A stretch of DNA of 64,000 nt from Pseudoalteromonas arabiensis (GTDB lineage Bacteria; Pseudomonadota; Gammaproteobacteria; Enterobacterales; Alteromonadaceae), in assembly GCF_001550155.1 (NCBI RefSeq), contig NZ_LRUF01000019.1, positions 62,001-126,000 on the forward strand. The letters are read 5' to 3'. The position numbers were made by a program, and so were the translations under genes. Below are positions 7,970 through 17,632 of the stretch, piece by piece (within the stretch, counting starts at the first letter, position 1; every line of letters starts with the position of its first letter). Below the pieces are notes generated by a model. The model worked only from the letters and a program-made list of their open reading frames with translations, searched no databases and was not told the origin of the DNA.

Positions 7970-8866
7970 TTATTTGGTTACTTGCCAGCTAGTTTCGAAT
8001 TCCTCTTCCAACGATGTAGATACTATTTGCTTGTAGGCCTTGTTAACAGGTGAAGCGATAAGTTTTCTTAGCTCATCCCCCGTTTGTGTAAATTTATAAT
8101 AGCTCAGTACTAAGTCATTACTTTTTGCTTTTAGGGTTAGGCGCTGATGCATAAAGCTTAAATTAAACTCTTGTCCGGCCTTTAAAACAGCCGATTCGAT
8201 CTCTTTTCGGTATAACAGGTTAATATCCATCAGTGTCAAAATATCAGGAAAACTGATAGGTGTTTTACCTAAGTTTAATGACACCTTGTTACCTTTACGT
8301 AGTAAATCAAACAAGGAAGGCTTTTTATAAAAGCCCAACAAAATAAGGTTGCTGTTATCTTTTTCATTAAAACCACATAGCGACGTGCAGCGCTGAAGTG
8401 CGTCAGCTTCACGCTGAGTCATATGCTTGAGTGTTTGCAGGCTTTTTATGGAAAAAGTACCAGGCGAAACAGTTTCACCTGCCAATATCTTAGCCCAGAG
8501 CTTTTGCATTGAAGTATTGGCCGTATCTTCGCATAAACTTATGAAACGCTCTATCCAATCCGAGTCAGGTTGATGGCGTCCTGTTACATCAGGGCAAAAG
8601 CCCATTGCCATAGCCATGATTGTTTCTATGTTTTCTTGGCGTTTAATAAATTGAATCTCTTGACGAGTGTGAGCTCGCTCTAATAAGCCGACATCAGCCT
8701 TTATTTTGTAGGGAAGTTGTTGTTGCCCTTGTGAAGAATAGCTATCACTGTCTAGGTTATTAATTCTTGCAGAAGGGGACTTATGAATAGAATACCCGAG
8801 TTGGTTTTCTATAATATTGGCAAGGTTAACTCTTGCTTGTGCCGTTTTGACTGTCATCGCTGGCAT
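7970..8866 (-). CDS. TIGR03899 / DUF2806-like protein
   Basis: A 298-residue soluble protein. The middle contains RQENIETIMAMAM, DWIERFISLCEDTANTSMQKLWAKILAGE, PGTFSIKSLQTLKHMTQREADAL. This pattern is shared with TIGR03899 and DUF2806 proteins of vibrios and Alteromonadales, whose function is unknown. There is no signal peptide or clear membrane segment. The start overlaps the end of the upstream SRPBCC gene by about 41 bp, so the two are translationally linked. The family name is recalled from memory and could be off. Confidence 0.7.
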   Translation of the reverse strand: MPAMTVKTAQARVNLANIIENQLGYSIHKSPSARINNLDSDSYSSQGQQQLPYKIKADVGLLERAHTRQEIQFIKRQENIETIMAMAMGFCPDVTGRHQPDSDWIERFISLCEDTANTSMQKLWAKILAGETVSPGTFSIKSLQTLKHMTQREADALQRCTSLCGFNEKDNSNLILLGFYKKPSLFDLLRKGNKVSLNLGKTPISFPDILTLMDINLLYRKEIESAVLKAGQEFNLSFMHQRLTLKAKSNDLVLSYYKFTQTGDELRKLIASPVNKAYKQIVSTSLEEEFETSWQVTK

Positions 8867-9401
8867 TGGCCTTGTTGGTAGTGGTTAATTGCGCATGTGT
8901 TTTTATATTATTAAGCGCAAGCTTTACCGTGTTGTTAAGTATGTATTGGCTTAAAAGGGCAAGGTAGCCACCTATAATTGGGGTGTTTACCTCACCATGA
9001 AGCGTGCATATGATTTCAACATCATTGCCTTGATTTAAGTAACGAATAGAACCTCGAGCAATGTGTTCTTGGTTAAATAAAATGTTGAAGCTCATTCCTT
9101 CGTCGTTCATTTGTGTAATTGTCATTTCACCCGCTCCCCAGCGACTATCCCAAAATTGATGGGCGCCGACACCTTGACTTGGTTCTGCTATTGTAAACTG
9201 AATACTCGGATCGACTGCTTCCCAAGGTTGCCATTGTGGCCATTGGTTCAAGTCCGTAACGAGCGAGGCAATATCGTCACGCTTAGCGGTGACTGTTATT
9301 GCTTTATTCACAGTATATTGCTGTGCAAGCATCAGCCCAATTACTAAAATTATAAGGGCACATATAAACAGTGTCTTTATACACAGAACGAAGAGTTTAA
9401 T
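8826..9401 (-). CDS. SRPBCC (START-like) protein, apparently starting at ATT
   Basis: Hydrophobic-ligand-binding SRPBCC fold: YTVNKAITVTAKRDDIASLV, NQWPQWQPWEAVDPS, GVGAHQFWDSRWGAGEMTI. The first ATG in frame (9332) falls inside a hydrophobic run. Upstream codons, still in frame, encode IKLFVLCIKTLFICALIILVIGL, the single membrane anchor usual in this family. No ATG, GTG or TTG begins that extension before a TGA. An ATT at 9401 lies seven bases after GAGG, so a rare ATT start (as in infC) or a point mutation or sequencing error in a former ATG is likely. A shorter form from 9332 (168 residues) would lack most of the anchor. Confidence 0.65.
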   Translation of the reverse strand: MKLFVLCIKTLFICALIILVIGLMLAQQYTVNKAITVTAKRDDIASLVTDLNQWPQWQPWEAVDPSIQFTIAEPSQGVGAHQFWDSRWGAGEMTITQMNDEGMSFNILFNQEHIARGSIRYLNQGNDVEIICTLHGEVNTPIIGGYLALLSQYILNNTVKLALNNIKTHAQLTTTNKANASDDSQNGTSKS

Positions 9402-9588
9402 AATCTCACCTCAGGTAATAATTTTATAGCTTTCATAACATTATACGTATCATAGACTATAATCTACACAATATAAGTTATCAGCAATGTATCATAGTCA
9501 AATTAAGTGGTAGAATTTTCCATCAAGGCTGTAAAATGGGACGGAACCATCGTTGCAGTTTTTAGATGGGTAGTCTAAGGAATTATTA

Positions 9589-11784
9589 ATGGCATCAGAG
9601 AGTAACGACTTTTTATTTAGTGATCAGGATGATGAACAGCCGTTAGAGGAGTCTGTTTCGGATTTTTGGGATGTGTTAATCGTTGATGATGACCCAGAAA
9701 TACATTCTGTTACTAAACTTGCCCTCTCTGGTGTAGAGTTTTGGGATAAAACGTTACGCTTTCATCACGCCTACTCAGGAGCCGAGGCGCTCACTGTCCT
9801 TAAAGAAAACCTATCAATTTCTGTTGTATTACTTGATGTTGTGATGGAGTCTGATGATGCAGGCTTGCAGGTGGTTAAACAAGTTCGCGAATGCCTAAAT
9901 AACCATAACGTACGCATTATTTTACGAACAGGACAACCAGGTTATGCCCCAGAAGAAAAGGTAATTCGTGAGTATGATATTAATGATTACAAGACGAAAA
10001 CAGAATTAACACGTAGTAAGCTGATTACATCACTGGTTACTGCTATTCGCTCCTATGAGCAAGTTTGTCAACTTGAGTTTCAAAGTCGTGCGCTGAATAA
10101 CATTCTTTATGCTTCAAAAGCTATTTTAGGGTTTACTGATATTAAAGCATTTACGATGGCTGTGATTAAACAGTTATCGTTTATTTTAGATTGTGAGCCG
10201 AAAGGGGTCGTGTGTGGCTCCTTAGAAGATGATAATCAAATATGTGTGTTAGGGGGCTGTGCAGAATATAACAGTTTTATTGGACAAGGTATTGAACAAC
10301 TTGATGATGGTCGCATTATTTTACAAGTTAAAAATTGCCTAGAGCAGTCACAGCACCAACATACAGATATCGATAGCACTTACTTACTGAAAAGTAAAAA
10401 CCGTCAAGCAGCAATCTACTTGGAAACAGAGCATATTCCAAGCCCGTCACAACTTCAGTTTGCTGAAATATTCCTCACCAACGTCAGTGTAGGATTAGAT
10501 AATGTGCGTTTATTTAATCGACTGCGTGATGCTGCCTATAAAGATATCTTAACGGGCCTGTCTAACCGCAATGATTTTATGAACAAAATTGAACGCTTCT
10601 ACCAGCCAAATAAAAATGATTACGTATTTTTATTAATAGATGTTGCGCATTTTTCAGATATAAACAATGGCTTAGGTCAAGAAATTGGCAACCTGTTATT
10701 AATGGCCATCGTTGAAAGGCTTGAGCAAGAATACCCTAATGCAGAGCTAATATCGCGTATTGGTGCGGATGTGTTTGGTTTACTATTGCCAAAAGAGCAG
10801 TATGATCTTGAGCTACTTCGAGAGCATTTGAGTTTGCCATTCAATGCAGGAGAACATATTTTACCTATTAATTTTAAAATAGGTTTATGTAACCAAAGTG
10901 ATTTTCAGCAAGCAGGGATCGAGACTTTAAAACTAGGTTATATCGCGCTAAACCAAGCTAAAAAGCAGTCAATGGAAGCTGTGGTAACTTATACGCCTGA
11001 TATGGAAGAAAAAATGGCGTGGCGATTAGGAATTATTAGACAGTTACGTCAAGACTTTGAGCAACGTAAACTAGAAGTATGGTTTCAGCCACAACTTGAT
11101 TTAACGACCCTTAAGATTATTGGCTGTGAGGCATTGTTGCGTTGGCCCTCTGGTAATGGTCAATATATTTCTCCGGCTATTTTTGTGCCTATGGCCGAAG
11201 ATGCTGGCTTAATTGTTGATATTGGCCAATGGGTACTTGAACAAGCATGTATGCAGCAAAAGCGACTTGAAGCCATGGGCATCGAAATTAGTATAGCGGT
11301 TAATGTGTCAGTGCCTCAGTTTAAAGTGAAAGGTTACGCGCAGCAGGTAAAAGATACATTAAATCAATACCAAGTTAAGCCGCAATTTATAGAGTTAGAA
11401 GTAACAGAAAGCGTGGTTATGGACGAACTTGCAAGTGTCATTACCACCTTAAAAGAATTGAAAGAGTTTGGCATAGAGATTGCGATTGATGATTTCGGTA
11501 CTGGTTTTTCATCACTCAGTTATTTACAACAACTCCCGTTAGATCGGTTAAAAATTGATAGGGCATTTGTCAAAGACTTACCAGATAAAGATAGTGAAGC
11601 AATTGCAGCGTTAATTATTTCTTTAGGTGCAAGACTCGGCTTGAAAACCATCGCAGAAGGGGTGGAAACACAAGCTCAAGCTGATTATCTTCTAGAGCTT
11701 GGCTGTGATGAAGTACAAGGCTTTATGTATGCTAAGCCTATGCCAGAAAAAGAGTTAATAACGTATTTGCAAGCCAAGCATTAA
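9589..11784 (+). CDS. Response regulator with DUF3369, degenerate GGDEF and EAL domains
   Basis: A 731-residue cyclic-di-GMP protein. Order: REC receiver about 28-150 (VLIVDDDPEIH with the acidic pocket, LLDVVMES with the phospho-acceptor Asp, KTELT), a DUF3369 sensor-like region about 165-310, GGDEF about 315-475, EAL about 485-725. The GGDEF motif reads GADVF, so cyclase activity is probably lost. The EAL domain keeps EALLRW, the EVTES glutamate, AIDDFGTGFSS and EGVET, so it is likely an active phosphodiesterase controlled by phosphorylation and perhaps by GTP binding to the degenerate domain. No partner histidine kinase is adjacent. Confidence 0.9.
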   Translation: MASESNDFLFSDQDDEQPLEESVSDFWDVLIVDDDPEIHSVTKLALSGVEFWDKTLRFHHAYSGAEALTVLKENLSISVVLLDVVMESDDAGLQVVKQVRECLNNHNVRIILRTGQPGYAPEEKVIREYDINDYKTKTELTRSKLITSLVTAIRSYEQVCQLEFQSRALNNILYASKAILGFTDIKAFTMAVIKQLSFILDCEPKGVVCGSLEDDNQICVLGGCAEYNSFIGQGIEQLDDGRIILQVKNCLEQSQHQHTDIDSTYLLKSKNRQAAIYLETEHIPSPSQLQFAEIFLTNVSVGLDNVRLFNRLRDAAYKDILTGLSNRNDFMNKIERFYQPNKNDYVFLLIDVAHFSDINNGLGQEIGNLLLMAIVERLEQEYPNAELISRIGADVFGLLLPKEQYDLELLREHLSLPFNAGEHILPINFKIGLCNQSDFQQAGIETLKLGYIALNQAKKQSMEAVVTYTPDMEEKMAWRLGIIRQLRQDFEQRKLEVWFQPQLDLTTLKIIGCEALLRWPSGNGQYISPAIFVPMAEDAGLIVDIGQWVLEQACMQQKRLEAMGIEISIAVNVSVPQFKVKGYAQQVKDTLNQYQVKPQFIELEVTESVVMDELASVITTLKELKEFGIEIAIDDFGTGFSSLSYLQQLPLDRLKIDRAFVKDLPDKDSEAIAALIISLGARLGLKTIAEGVETQAQADYLLELGCDEVQGFMYAKPMPEKELITYLQAKH

Positions 11785-11814
11785 GTGGCTCTTTAAAAAA
11801 TGCACCCACATGCT

Positions 11815-11842
11815 AACGCCCTTCAAATTGAAGGGCGTTTTG
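11815..11842 (+). terminator. Terminator after the EAL-domain regulator
   Basis: AACGCCCTTCA and its complement TGAAGGGCGTT form a long stem at 11815-11839 followed by TTGTTTT, 30 bp after the stop. Confidence 0.8.
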
Positions 11843-11906
11843 TTTTCTATAATAATGACTCATAGTGGGGTATAATTCGCCCCCTTTTGGTAGCAGAGTA
11901 CGTTTT

Positions 11907-14087
11907 ATGAGCGCATTAAAAGCCGAGCGCGGCCTGTTTTCTTACCCTAAATATTGGGCCGAATGCTATGGCACAGCGCCATTTTTACCCACTACTCGCG
12001 CTGAGATGGATGCGTTGGGCTGGGATAGCTGTGACATTATTATCGTCAGCGGTGATGCGTATGTTGATCATCCTAGCTTTGGTATGGCGGTGATTGGTCG
12101 CATGCTTGAATCACAGGGGTTTCGTGTTGGTATCATTGCCCAGCCTGATTGGAACTCTAAAGATGCTTTTATGGCATTAGGTAAGCCTAACTTATTCTTT
12201 GGTGTAACCGCGGGTAACATGGACTCAATGATCAACCGTTATACCGCAGAAAAGCGTATGCGTCATGATGATGCTTATACACCAGGTAACATAGGCGGTA
12301 AACGTCCTGACCGTGCGGTGGTTGTATATAGCCAACGTTGTCGCGAGGCCTATAAAGACGTGCCGTTGATCATCGGTGGTATTGAGGCGAGTTTACGTCG
12401 AATTGCTCATTATGATTACTGGCAAGAAAAAGTACGTCGAAGTGTGTTGTTTGATGCCAAAGCCGACATTTTAATTTACGGTAATGCTGAGCGTCCATTA
12501 GTTGAGGTTGCCCACCGCATCGCTGGTGGCGAAGCCATAGAGACTATTCAAGATATCCGCGGTACTGCGGTTATTCGTAAAGAGCCTTTACCTGGCTGGC
12601 GTGGTAGTGATTCCACTGCCATCGATAAAATCGGTAAGATTGATCCAATTCCAAATCCGTATGGTGCCGATGATGTTGGTTGTAGTAAGTCTGAGTTTAA
12701 ACAAGCGGGTATTGATTTAACCGCCGAGGCTGCTAAACCAATTACTATTCAACCTGCACGGCCTAAGCCATGGGAAAAGACATACGTAAAGTTGCCAGCG
12801 TATGAGCAAGTGAGTGTGAATAAACCACTTTATGCCCATGCATCGCGTATTTTACACCAAGAAACAAACCCAGGCTGTGCGCGTGCGTTATTTCAGCGTC
12901 ATGGCGATCGTTCTATTTGGGTCAATCCGCCTGCATTCCCACTTGAAACAGAAGAGATGGATGGGGTATTCGGTTTACCCTATCAGCGTATTCCACATCC
13001 AAGTTATGGTGATGAGAAAATCCCTGCCTACGAGATGATCAAAACCTCAGTGAATATTATGCGTGGTTGTTTCGGCGGCTGTTCATTCTGTTCGATTACT
13101 GAACATGAAGGACGCATTATCCAAAGTCGTTCTGAGCAATCTATCATTGATGAAATTGAGCAAATTCGTGACAAAGTGCCAGGTTTTACAGGGGTTATTT
13201 CTGATTTAGGTGGGCCGACAGCGAATATGTATAAGTTACGCTGTAAGAGTAAAAAAGCAGAAAGTACGTGTCGTCGTTTATCCTGTGTATACCCTGATAT
13301 TTGTAAGCACATGGACACTGATCACACGCCAACTATCGAACTTTATAAAAAGGCTCGTGACGTTAAAGGCGTGAAGAAGATTTTAATTGCCTCTGGCGTT
13401 CGTTATGACTTAGCAGTTGAAGATCCTCGTTACGTAAAAGAGTTAGTTACTCACCATGTTGGTGGTTACTTGAAAATAGCCCCAGAGCATACTGAAGATG
13501 GCCCGCTCTCTAAAATGATGAAGCCAGGTATGGGTGCCTATGATAAGTTTAAAGAATTATTTGATAAGTATTCGAAAGAAGCGGGTAAGAAGCAGTACTT
13601 GATCCCGTATTTTATTTCTGCTCATCCAGGCACCAAAGACGAAGATATGGTGAACATGGCGTTGTGGTTAAAGAGTAATGACTTTAAACTTGATCAAGTG
13701 CAGAATTTTTATCCATCACCCATGGCCAATGCAACAACGATTTATCATACTGAGATGAACTCGCTGCGTAATATTAAAAACAATACTGAGCAAGTAGCTG
13801 TGCCAAAAGGTGCACGCCAGCGTCGCTTACATAAGGCTATATTGCGTTATCATGATCCAGCAGGTTGGCCAATGATCCGTGAAGCGCTGAAAAAAATGGG
13901 TAAGGCGAACTTAATTGGTAAAGGACCAAATTGCTTGATACCTGAAGAGAGCCGCAATGAGAAAGCAGCGAAAGGAAAGGGCGGTAAAGGCCGTGCAGCA
14001 CTGACACGTCACACTGGTTTTAGCCAGTTTAAAAAGGCCAATACTAAACCTAGAGTTGGTAAAAATAAGCAGCGTGCAAGTAAATAG
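11907..14087 (+). CDS. ygiQ: YgiQ family radical SAM protein
   Basis: Large radical SAM protein (726 residues from the ATG at 11907) of unknown reaction. The N-terminal region has a cobalamin-binding-like fold ([18 protein letters not shown], then [22 protein letters not shown]). The 4Fe-4S site is CFGGCSFC (Cys388, 392, 395), followed by GRIIQSRS. Downstream segments [19 protein letters not shown] and [12 protein letters not shown] are typical of YgiQ. The C-terminus is Lys/Arg-rich ([11 protein letters not shown]), which suggests nucleic-acid contact. The open frame extends upstream to 11865, but that part overlaps the likely promoter TATAATT at 11870. Confidence 0.9.
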   Translation: MSALKAERGLFSYPKYWAECYGTAPFLPTTRAEMDALGWDSCDIIIVSGDAYVDHPSFGMAVIGRMLESQGFRVGIIAQPDWNSKDAFMALGKPNLFFGVTAGNMDSMINRYTAEKRMRHDDAYTPGNIGGKRPDRAVVVYSQRCREAYKDVPLIIGGIEASLRRIAHYDYWQEKVRRSVLFDAKADILIYGNAERPLVEVAHRIAGGEAIETIQDIRGTAVIRKEPLPGWRGSDSTAIDKIGKIDPIPNPYGADDVGCSKSEFKQAGIDLTAEAAKPITIQPARPKPWEKTYVKLPAYEQVSVNKPLYAHASRILHQETNPGCARALFQRHGDRSIWVNPPAFPLETEEMDGVFGLPYQRIPHPSYGDEKIPAYEMIKTSVNIMRGCFGGCSFCSITEHEGRIIQSRSEQSIIDEIEQIRDKVPGFTGVISDLGGPTANMYKLRCKSKKAESTCRRLSCVYPDICKHMDTDHTPTIELYKKARDVKGVKKILIASGVRYDLAVEDPRYVKELVTHHVGGYLKIAPEHTEDGPLSKMMKPGMGAYDKFKELFDKYSKEAGKKQYLIPYFISAHPGTKDEDMVNMALWLKSNDFKLDQVQNFYPSPMANATTIYHTEMNSLRNIKNNTEQVAVPKGARQRRLHKAILRYHDPAGWPMIREALKKMGKANLIGKGPNCLIPEESRNEKAAKGKGGKGRAALTRHTGFSQFKKANTKPRVGKNKQRASK

Positions 14088-14091
14088 AAAT

Positions 14092-14118
14092 AAAAACGGC
14101 CCTAGAAGGGCCGTTTTT
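14092..14118 (+). terminator. Terminator of ygiQ
   Basis: AAAAACGGCCCT, a 3-nt loop, then AGGGCCGTTTTT; it begins 5 bp after the stop codon. Confidence 0.85.
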
Positions 14119-14122
14119 ATTT

Positions 14123-14162
14123 ATACCAATTCGCTTAATTAAGTATTATTGCGAATTGGTAT
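14123..14162. repeat. Inverted repeat ATACCAATTCGC abutting the mgtE stop
   Basis: ATACCAATTCGC (14123-14134) and its exact complement GCGAATTGGTAT (14151-14162) flank a 16-bp AT-rich loop between convergent ygiQ and mgtE. Its last base is the last base of the mgtE stop codon. Such ACCAATT/AATTGGT palindromes recur between genes in Alteromonadales genomes as I recall. It could be a mobile palindromic repeat or part of a terminator on the minus strand. Confidence 0.6.
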
Positions 14163-15520
14163 TAGATCAACAACCAGGTTGCGGTGCCTAAAAAGGCAAA
14201 AATGCCCACAATATCGGTGACGGTGGTCAGCACGACACTGCCTGCAAGAGCAGGGTCAATTTTCATTTTCTTTAAGATCAAAGGAATGCTCGCACCAGCA
14301 ATACCTGCTGCAACGAGATTCATAAACATCGCAAAGGCAAGCACCGCACCGAGCTTAAAGTCCCACTGCCAGAGTGCGACAACACCGGCGATTAATATCG
14401 ACCAAATAACACCATTTAGCGCCCCAATCGCGAGTTCTTTGAGTAATAAAAAGCGTTGGTTGGTTTGATTAATATGGCCAACGGCTATACCACGAATAAC
14501 TAAAGTAAGTGTTTGGCTACCAGCAACTCCCCCCATTGAAGGCACAATTCCATTAAGTACCGCAAGGATTGGTAAGATTGCTAAGGTGTTTTCAAAGAAG
14601 CTTGCAACGATGGCAGCTAACAATGCGGTTAATAGGTTCACCCCAAGCCAAATAGAGCGACGCTGCGAGCTTTTCAGAACGGGTGCAAAGGTGTCTTCTT
14701 CATCATCAAGACCCGCAAGGCTAAGCATGCTATGCTCTGCATCTTCACGAATGACGTCAACGATGTCATCGATGGTTATACGACCAAGCAAGTGGGCGTT
14801 ATCATCCACAACAGGCGCTGAAATCCAGTTATGACGCTCGAATAGTTGAGCAACATCACTTTCGTCCATCGAAATGAGAATAGACTCACATTCTTCATCC
14901 ATTAAATCGCGAACAATTTTGTCTGATGGGCTGGTTAAAAGTGTTGTTAATGACAAGGCACCTAAAAAGCAATTATGTTTATCAACCACGTACAGATCAT
15001 CTGTACCTTCAGGTAGCTCACCACGTAGACGTAAATAACGCAGTACAACGTCTAATGTGACATCGGGGCGAATAGTGACGGTATCACTATTCATTAGTGC
15101 GCCTGCAGAGCGCTCCTGATAAGAAAGTGCTTGGGTCGCTCTTTCTCTATCTTGCGTATCCATAGCCCCGACAACATCTTGATAAACAGTATCAGGTAAG
15201 CTACGAAGTACTTCACCTAAGTCATCATCGTCCATGTCCTCAGTTGCGGCGGCAATATGCTCAGGTTCCATCTGGGCAATAATGCCAAGGCGTACATCTT
15301 CTGAAAGCTCTTCAAGTACGTCACCACGTACATCTGGATCAACGAGTTGCCACAACATGCGGCGGATTTTATGAGGAGATGACTCAAGTAACAGTGCTGT
15401 ATCGCAAGGTGCTGTTTTAGCTAGCATACCGCGCACTTGAACAAATTGACCACTATTAAGTGACTTGGTCACCTGTTTAAGTTGTTGTAGTGGGTAATCT
15501 TGTTCAAAGGCTTCTGGCAT
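14162..15520 (-). CDS. mgtE: Magnesium transporter MgtE
   Basis: Mg2+-gated Mg2+ channel of the inner membrane, 452 residues as expected. N-terminal helical domain with repeated acidic motifs (LLLESSPHKIRRMLWQL, DDDDLGEVLRSLPD), then two CBS domains about 135-255 (RSAGALMNSDTVTI, then HNWISAPVVDDNAHLLGRITIDD). Five transmembrane helices follow from about 285. The PSMGGVAGSQTLTLVIRG segment in the first helices forms the selectivity pore. The 210-bp gap between this gene and ptsO suggests its own promoter. Confidence 0.95.
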   Translation of the reverse strand: MPEAFEQDYPLQQLKQVTKSLNSGQFVQVRGMLAKTAPCDTALLLESSPHKIRRMLWQLVDPDVRGDVLEELSEDVRLGIIAQMEPEHIAAATEDMDDDDLGEVLRSLPDTVYQDVVGAMDTQDRERATQALSYQERSAGALMNSDTVTIRPDVTLDVVLRYLRLRGELPEGTDDLYVVDKHNCFLGALSLTTLLTSPSDKIVRDLMDEECESILISMDESDVAQLFERHNWISAPVVDDNAHLLGRITIDDIVDVIREDAEHSMLSLAGLDDEEDTFAPVLKSSQRRSIWLGVNLLTALLAAIVASFFENTLAILPILAVLNGIVPSMGGVAGSQTLTLVIRGIAVGHINQTNQRFLLLKELAIGALNGVIWSILIAGVVALWQWDFKLGAVLAFAMFMNLVAAGIAGASIPLILKKMKIDPALAGSVVLTTVTDIVGIFAFLGTATWLLI

Positions 15521-15730
15521 TGGCGTCCTTACAACTAAAAAAGTGAGCTCTGGCTAAATAAATACAGCATAGTTGCACAATAATAAATTTGCTGAGTTAT
15601 CGTTTAAAGCAACCATTATATTAAGAATATTTGTTATATAAGATGAACGAATGACTTAAAAGTAAGATATTTAAGAGGAATTTAAATACCTAAGTTAAGT
15701 TTAACGCAAATCTTTCGTGCTTAGCAAATG

Positions 15731-16003
15731 CTATTCTTGCTCATGAAAGCGTTGTGCTATTAATTCACCTATTGCATTAAGTGCAGCAGTTGCATCAGGG
15801 CCTTCGCATACAACGCGTACTTCTTTACCTTGGCTGCTTTCTAATAACATTAGAGCAAGTACACTGTCACCTTCAGCTTCTTTGTCATCTTGATATAACA
15901 TAATTTTAGCATCAAATTGAAGTGCAAGTTGTGCAAGTACAGTTGCTGCCCGAGCGTGTAAGCCAAGTTTGTTTTGAATTAAAAACGTATTTTCAGCATA
16001 CAT
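15731..16003 (-). CDS. ptsO: Phosphocarrier protein NPr (HPr family)
   Basis: Small HPr-like protein of the nitrogen phosphotransferase system. It passes phosphate from EI-Ntr to PtsN. The phosphorylation site is His16 in NKLGLHARAATVL, and the second HPr signature is GDSVLALMLLESSQGKEV. The open frame begins at 16033 inside rapZ, but the ATG at 16003 gives 90 residues and has AAGGG upstream. It is the last gene of the rpoN-hpf-ptsN-rapZ-ptsO run, as in E. coli. Confidence 0.93.
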   Translation of the reverse strand: MYAENTFLIQNKLGLHARAATVLAQLALQFDAKIMLYQDDKEAEGDSVLALMLLESSQGKEVRVVCEGPDATAALNAIGELIAQRFHEQE

Positions 16004-16016
16004 GTTAAAGCCCTTA

Positions 16017-16862
16017 TTATAAGTCTTGCTCACGATGGCGAATTTTTACATTCGCATGGCTTTTCGCGAAACTTTCACCAATCGTCTGTGCTAAGTAAAC
16101 CGAGCGATGCTGTCCACCTGTGCAGCCAATTGCGATCGTTAAATAGCTGCGGTTATTACGTTCAAGGTGTGGTAACCACGTTTGCACAAAGGTTTGAATC
16201 TGCCAAGTAAATTTTTGCACTATGCTATGGCTTGCAAGGTAATCTTTAACTGGTTGGTCGAGACCCGTAAGTGGCTTAAGATCTGGCTCCCAGTGTGGGT
16301 TTGGTAAAAAGCGTGCATCAAATACATAGTCAGCTTCTTTCGGGATACCATGCTTAAAGCCAAATGACATAAAGGTAATAATAAGCTTTTTGTCTTTTTT
16401 ACCGAGAATCTTCTCACGAATTGACTCTGCTAGCTGATGTACACTTAAATCCGTTGTGTCGATCATAAAGTCGGCGCGGGTAATTAGTACATCGAGCAGT
16501 ATTTTTTCTTGCTTAATTGCTAAATCGAGTGGTAAAGAATCTAAAGAAAGCGGATGTAAACGTCTTGTCTCAGAGAAACGTCTAATGAGTGTTTGATCAT
16601 CACTATCAAGGTAAAATAAGGTTGGATTGGCGAAACCTGGCAAGTATTCAAGAATATCATTAAATTCTTGTTGCTCTTTTGGCAGGTTACGTACGTCGAT
16701 ACTGACTGCTATTTTGTCGTAATTATCAGAGACGCTGCGCACTAGCGAAGGTAATAGGTTTACAGGAATATTATCAACGCAATAATAACCAAGATCCTCA
16801 AGGACTCGTAAAGCGACTGATTTACCTGAGCCAGAACGGCCACTGATAATAATTAATTCCAT
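16017..16862 (-). CDS. rapZ: RNase adapter protein RapZ
   Basis: Nucleotide- and RNA-binding adapter that in E. coli directs RNase E to the sRNA GlmZ and so controls glucosamine-6-phosphate synthase. The Walker A GRSGSGKS (8-15) and the C-terminal GCTGGQHRSVYLA are intact, and 281 residues matches E. coli RapZ (284). It starts one base after ptsN, and both are coupled to ptsO. It ties amino-sugar supply for the envelope to the Lpt/Kdo genes upstream. Confidence 0.95.
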   Translation of the reverse strand: MELIIISGRSGSGKSVALRVLEDLGYYCVDNIPVNLLPSLVRSVSDNYDKIAVSIDVRNLPKEQQEFNDILEYLPGFANPTLFYLDSDDQTLIRRFSETRRLHPLSLDSLPLDLAIKQEKILLDVLITRADFMIDTTDLSVHQLAESIREKILGKKDKKLIITFMSFGFKHGIPKEADYVFDARFLPNPHWEPDLKPLTGLDQPVKDYLASHSIVQKFTWQIQTFVQTWLPHLERNNRSYLTIAIGCTGGQHRSVYLAQTIGESFAKSHANVKIRHREQDL

Positions 16863-17315
16863 TTATGCCTCTGATGCAATAACTTGAAACAGTTCCTGAT
16901 CGGTTTTAGCGCTGCGTAACTGTTTACAAAATTCTTTGTCTTTTAGTCTATCAGCAATTGTTGATAAGGTCTTTAAATGAAGTTGGCAGTCTCCATCAGG
17001 TACGATGAGTGCAACAAAAATATCAACAGGGCGGTTGTCAATTGCATCAAAGTTAATTGGAGATTCGCTCACTATAATAAACGCATGCGGTTTATCAGCA
17101 CCTGACATACGACCATGCGGAATAGCAATACCTCTACCAATTCCTGTGCTCCCCAATTTTTCTCGATTGAGTAAAGCATTAAGAATATCTTGCTGCGATA
17201 GATGAGGAAGCTGCTCATGAGCGAGTTCGCTGATAAATTCGAGAATTCTTTTTTTGCTATTAAAAAGGACCGCAGCTTTGCTGCAGTCCTGGCTAGTAAG
17301 TGAACTAAGTTTCAT
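16863..17315 (-). CDS. ptsN: PTS IIA-Ntr regulatory protein PtsN
   Basis: EIIA of the nitrogen PTS, 150 residues. Active-site His67 lies in GIGRGIAIPHGR, and the family sequences ALLNREKLGSTG and RPVDIFVALIVPDG are present. In enterobacteria it regulates potassium uptake and GlmS levels through phosphorylation state. It lies 3 bp downstream of hpf and adjoins rapZ with no gap. Confidence 0.95.
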   Translation of the reverse strand: MKLSSLTSQDCSKAAVLFNSKKRILEFISELAHEQLPHLSQQDILNALLNREKLGSTGIGRGIAIPHGRMSGADKPHAFIIVSESPINFDAIDNRPVDIFVALIVPDGDCQLHLKTLSTIADRLKDKEFCKQLRSAKTDQELFQVIASEA

Positions 17316-17318
17316 AAT

Positions 17319-17606
17319 TTAGTGTCGAGCTAATTTCTCTTTGTGTTTAATTACTTGGCGATCAAGCTTATCAATTAGCGAGTCGATGGCCGCGTACATA
17401 TCTTGATGCTCTGTAGAGGCAAACAGTTCGCCTCCGTTTACATGTAAAGTTGCTTCTGCTTTTTGACTTAATTTTTCTACGTCTAAAATGACATGAACAT
17501 TATTAATATGATCAAAATGCCTTTCTAGTTTCGCAAACTTGGTGTTTACATAGTCTTTTAATGAATCTGTGATTTCTACATGACGACCAGTTAGGTTTAG
17601 TTGCAT
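17319..17606 (-). CDS. hpf: Ribosome hibernation promoting factor, short form
   Basis: Binds the 30S subunit and promotes 100S dimers in stationary phase. From the ATG at 17606 it is 95 residues: MQLNLTGRHVEITDSLKDYV, KFAKLERHFDHI, LHVNGGELFASTEHQDMYAAIDSLIDKLDRQ. This is the short HPF of gammaproteobacteria with no C-terminal dimerisation extension. An upstream in-frame ATG at 17612 is possible but less likely. It lies between rpoN and ptsN, the standard position. Confidence 0.95.
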   Translation of the reverse strand: MQLNLTGRHVEITDSLKDYVNTKFAKLERHFDHINNVHVILDVEKLSQKAEATLHVNGGELFASTEHQDMYAAIDSLIDKLDRQVIKHKEKLARH

Positions 17607-17632
17607 AAGCATTTTCCTTCTATGTAAAACGT

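Noticed and set aside
9480..9588. Possible cyclic-di-GMP (GEMM) riboswitch before the EAL regulator, from a GGGACG-like segment
   Set aside because: Only one short piece resembles the consensus; the GGCAAACC and tetraloop-receptor parts are absent. The ACCATC/GATGGGT pairing seen there could be chance.
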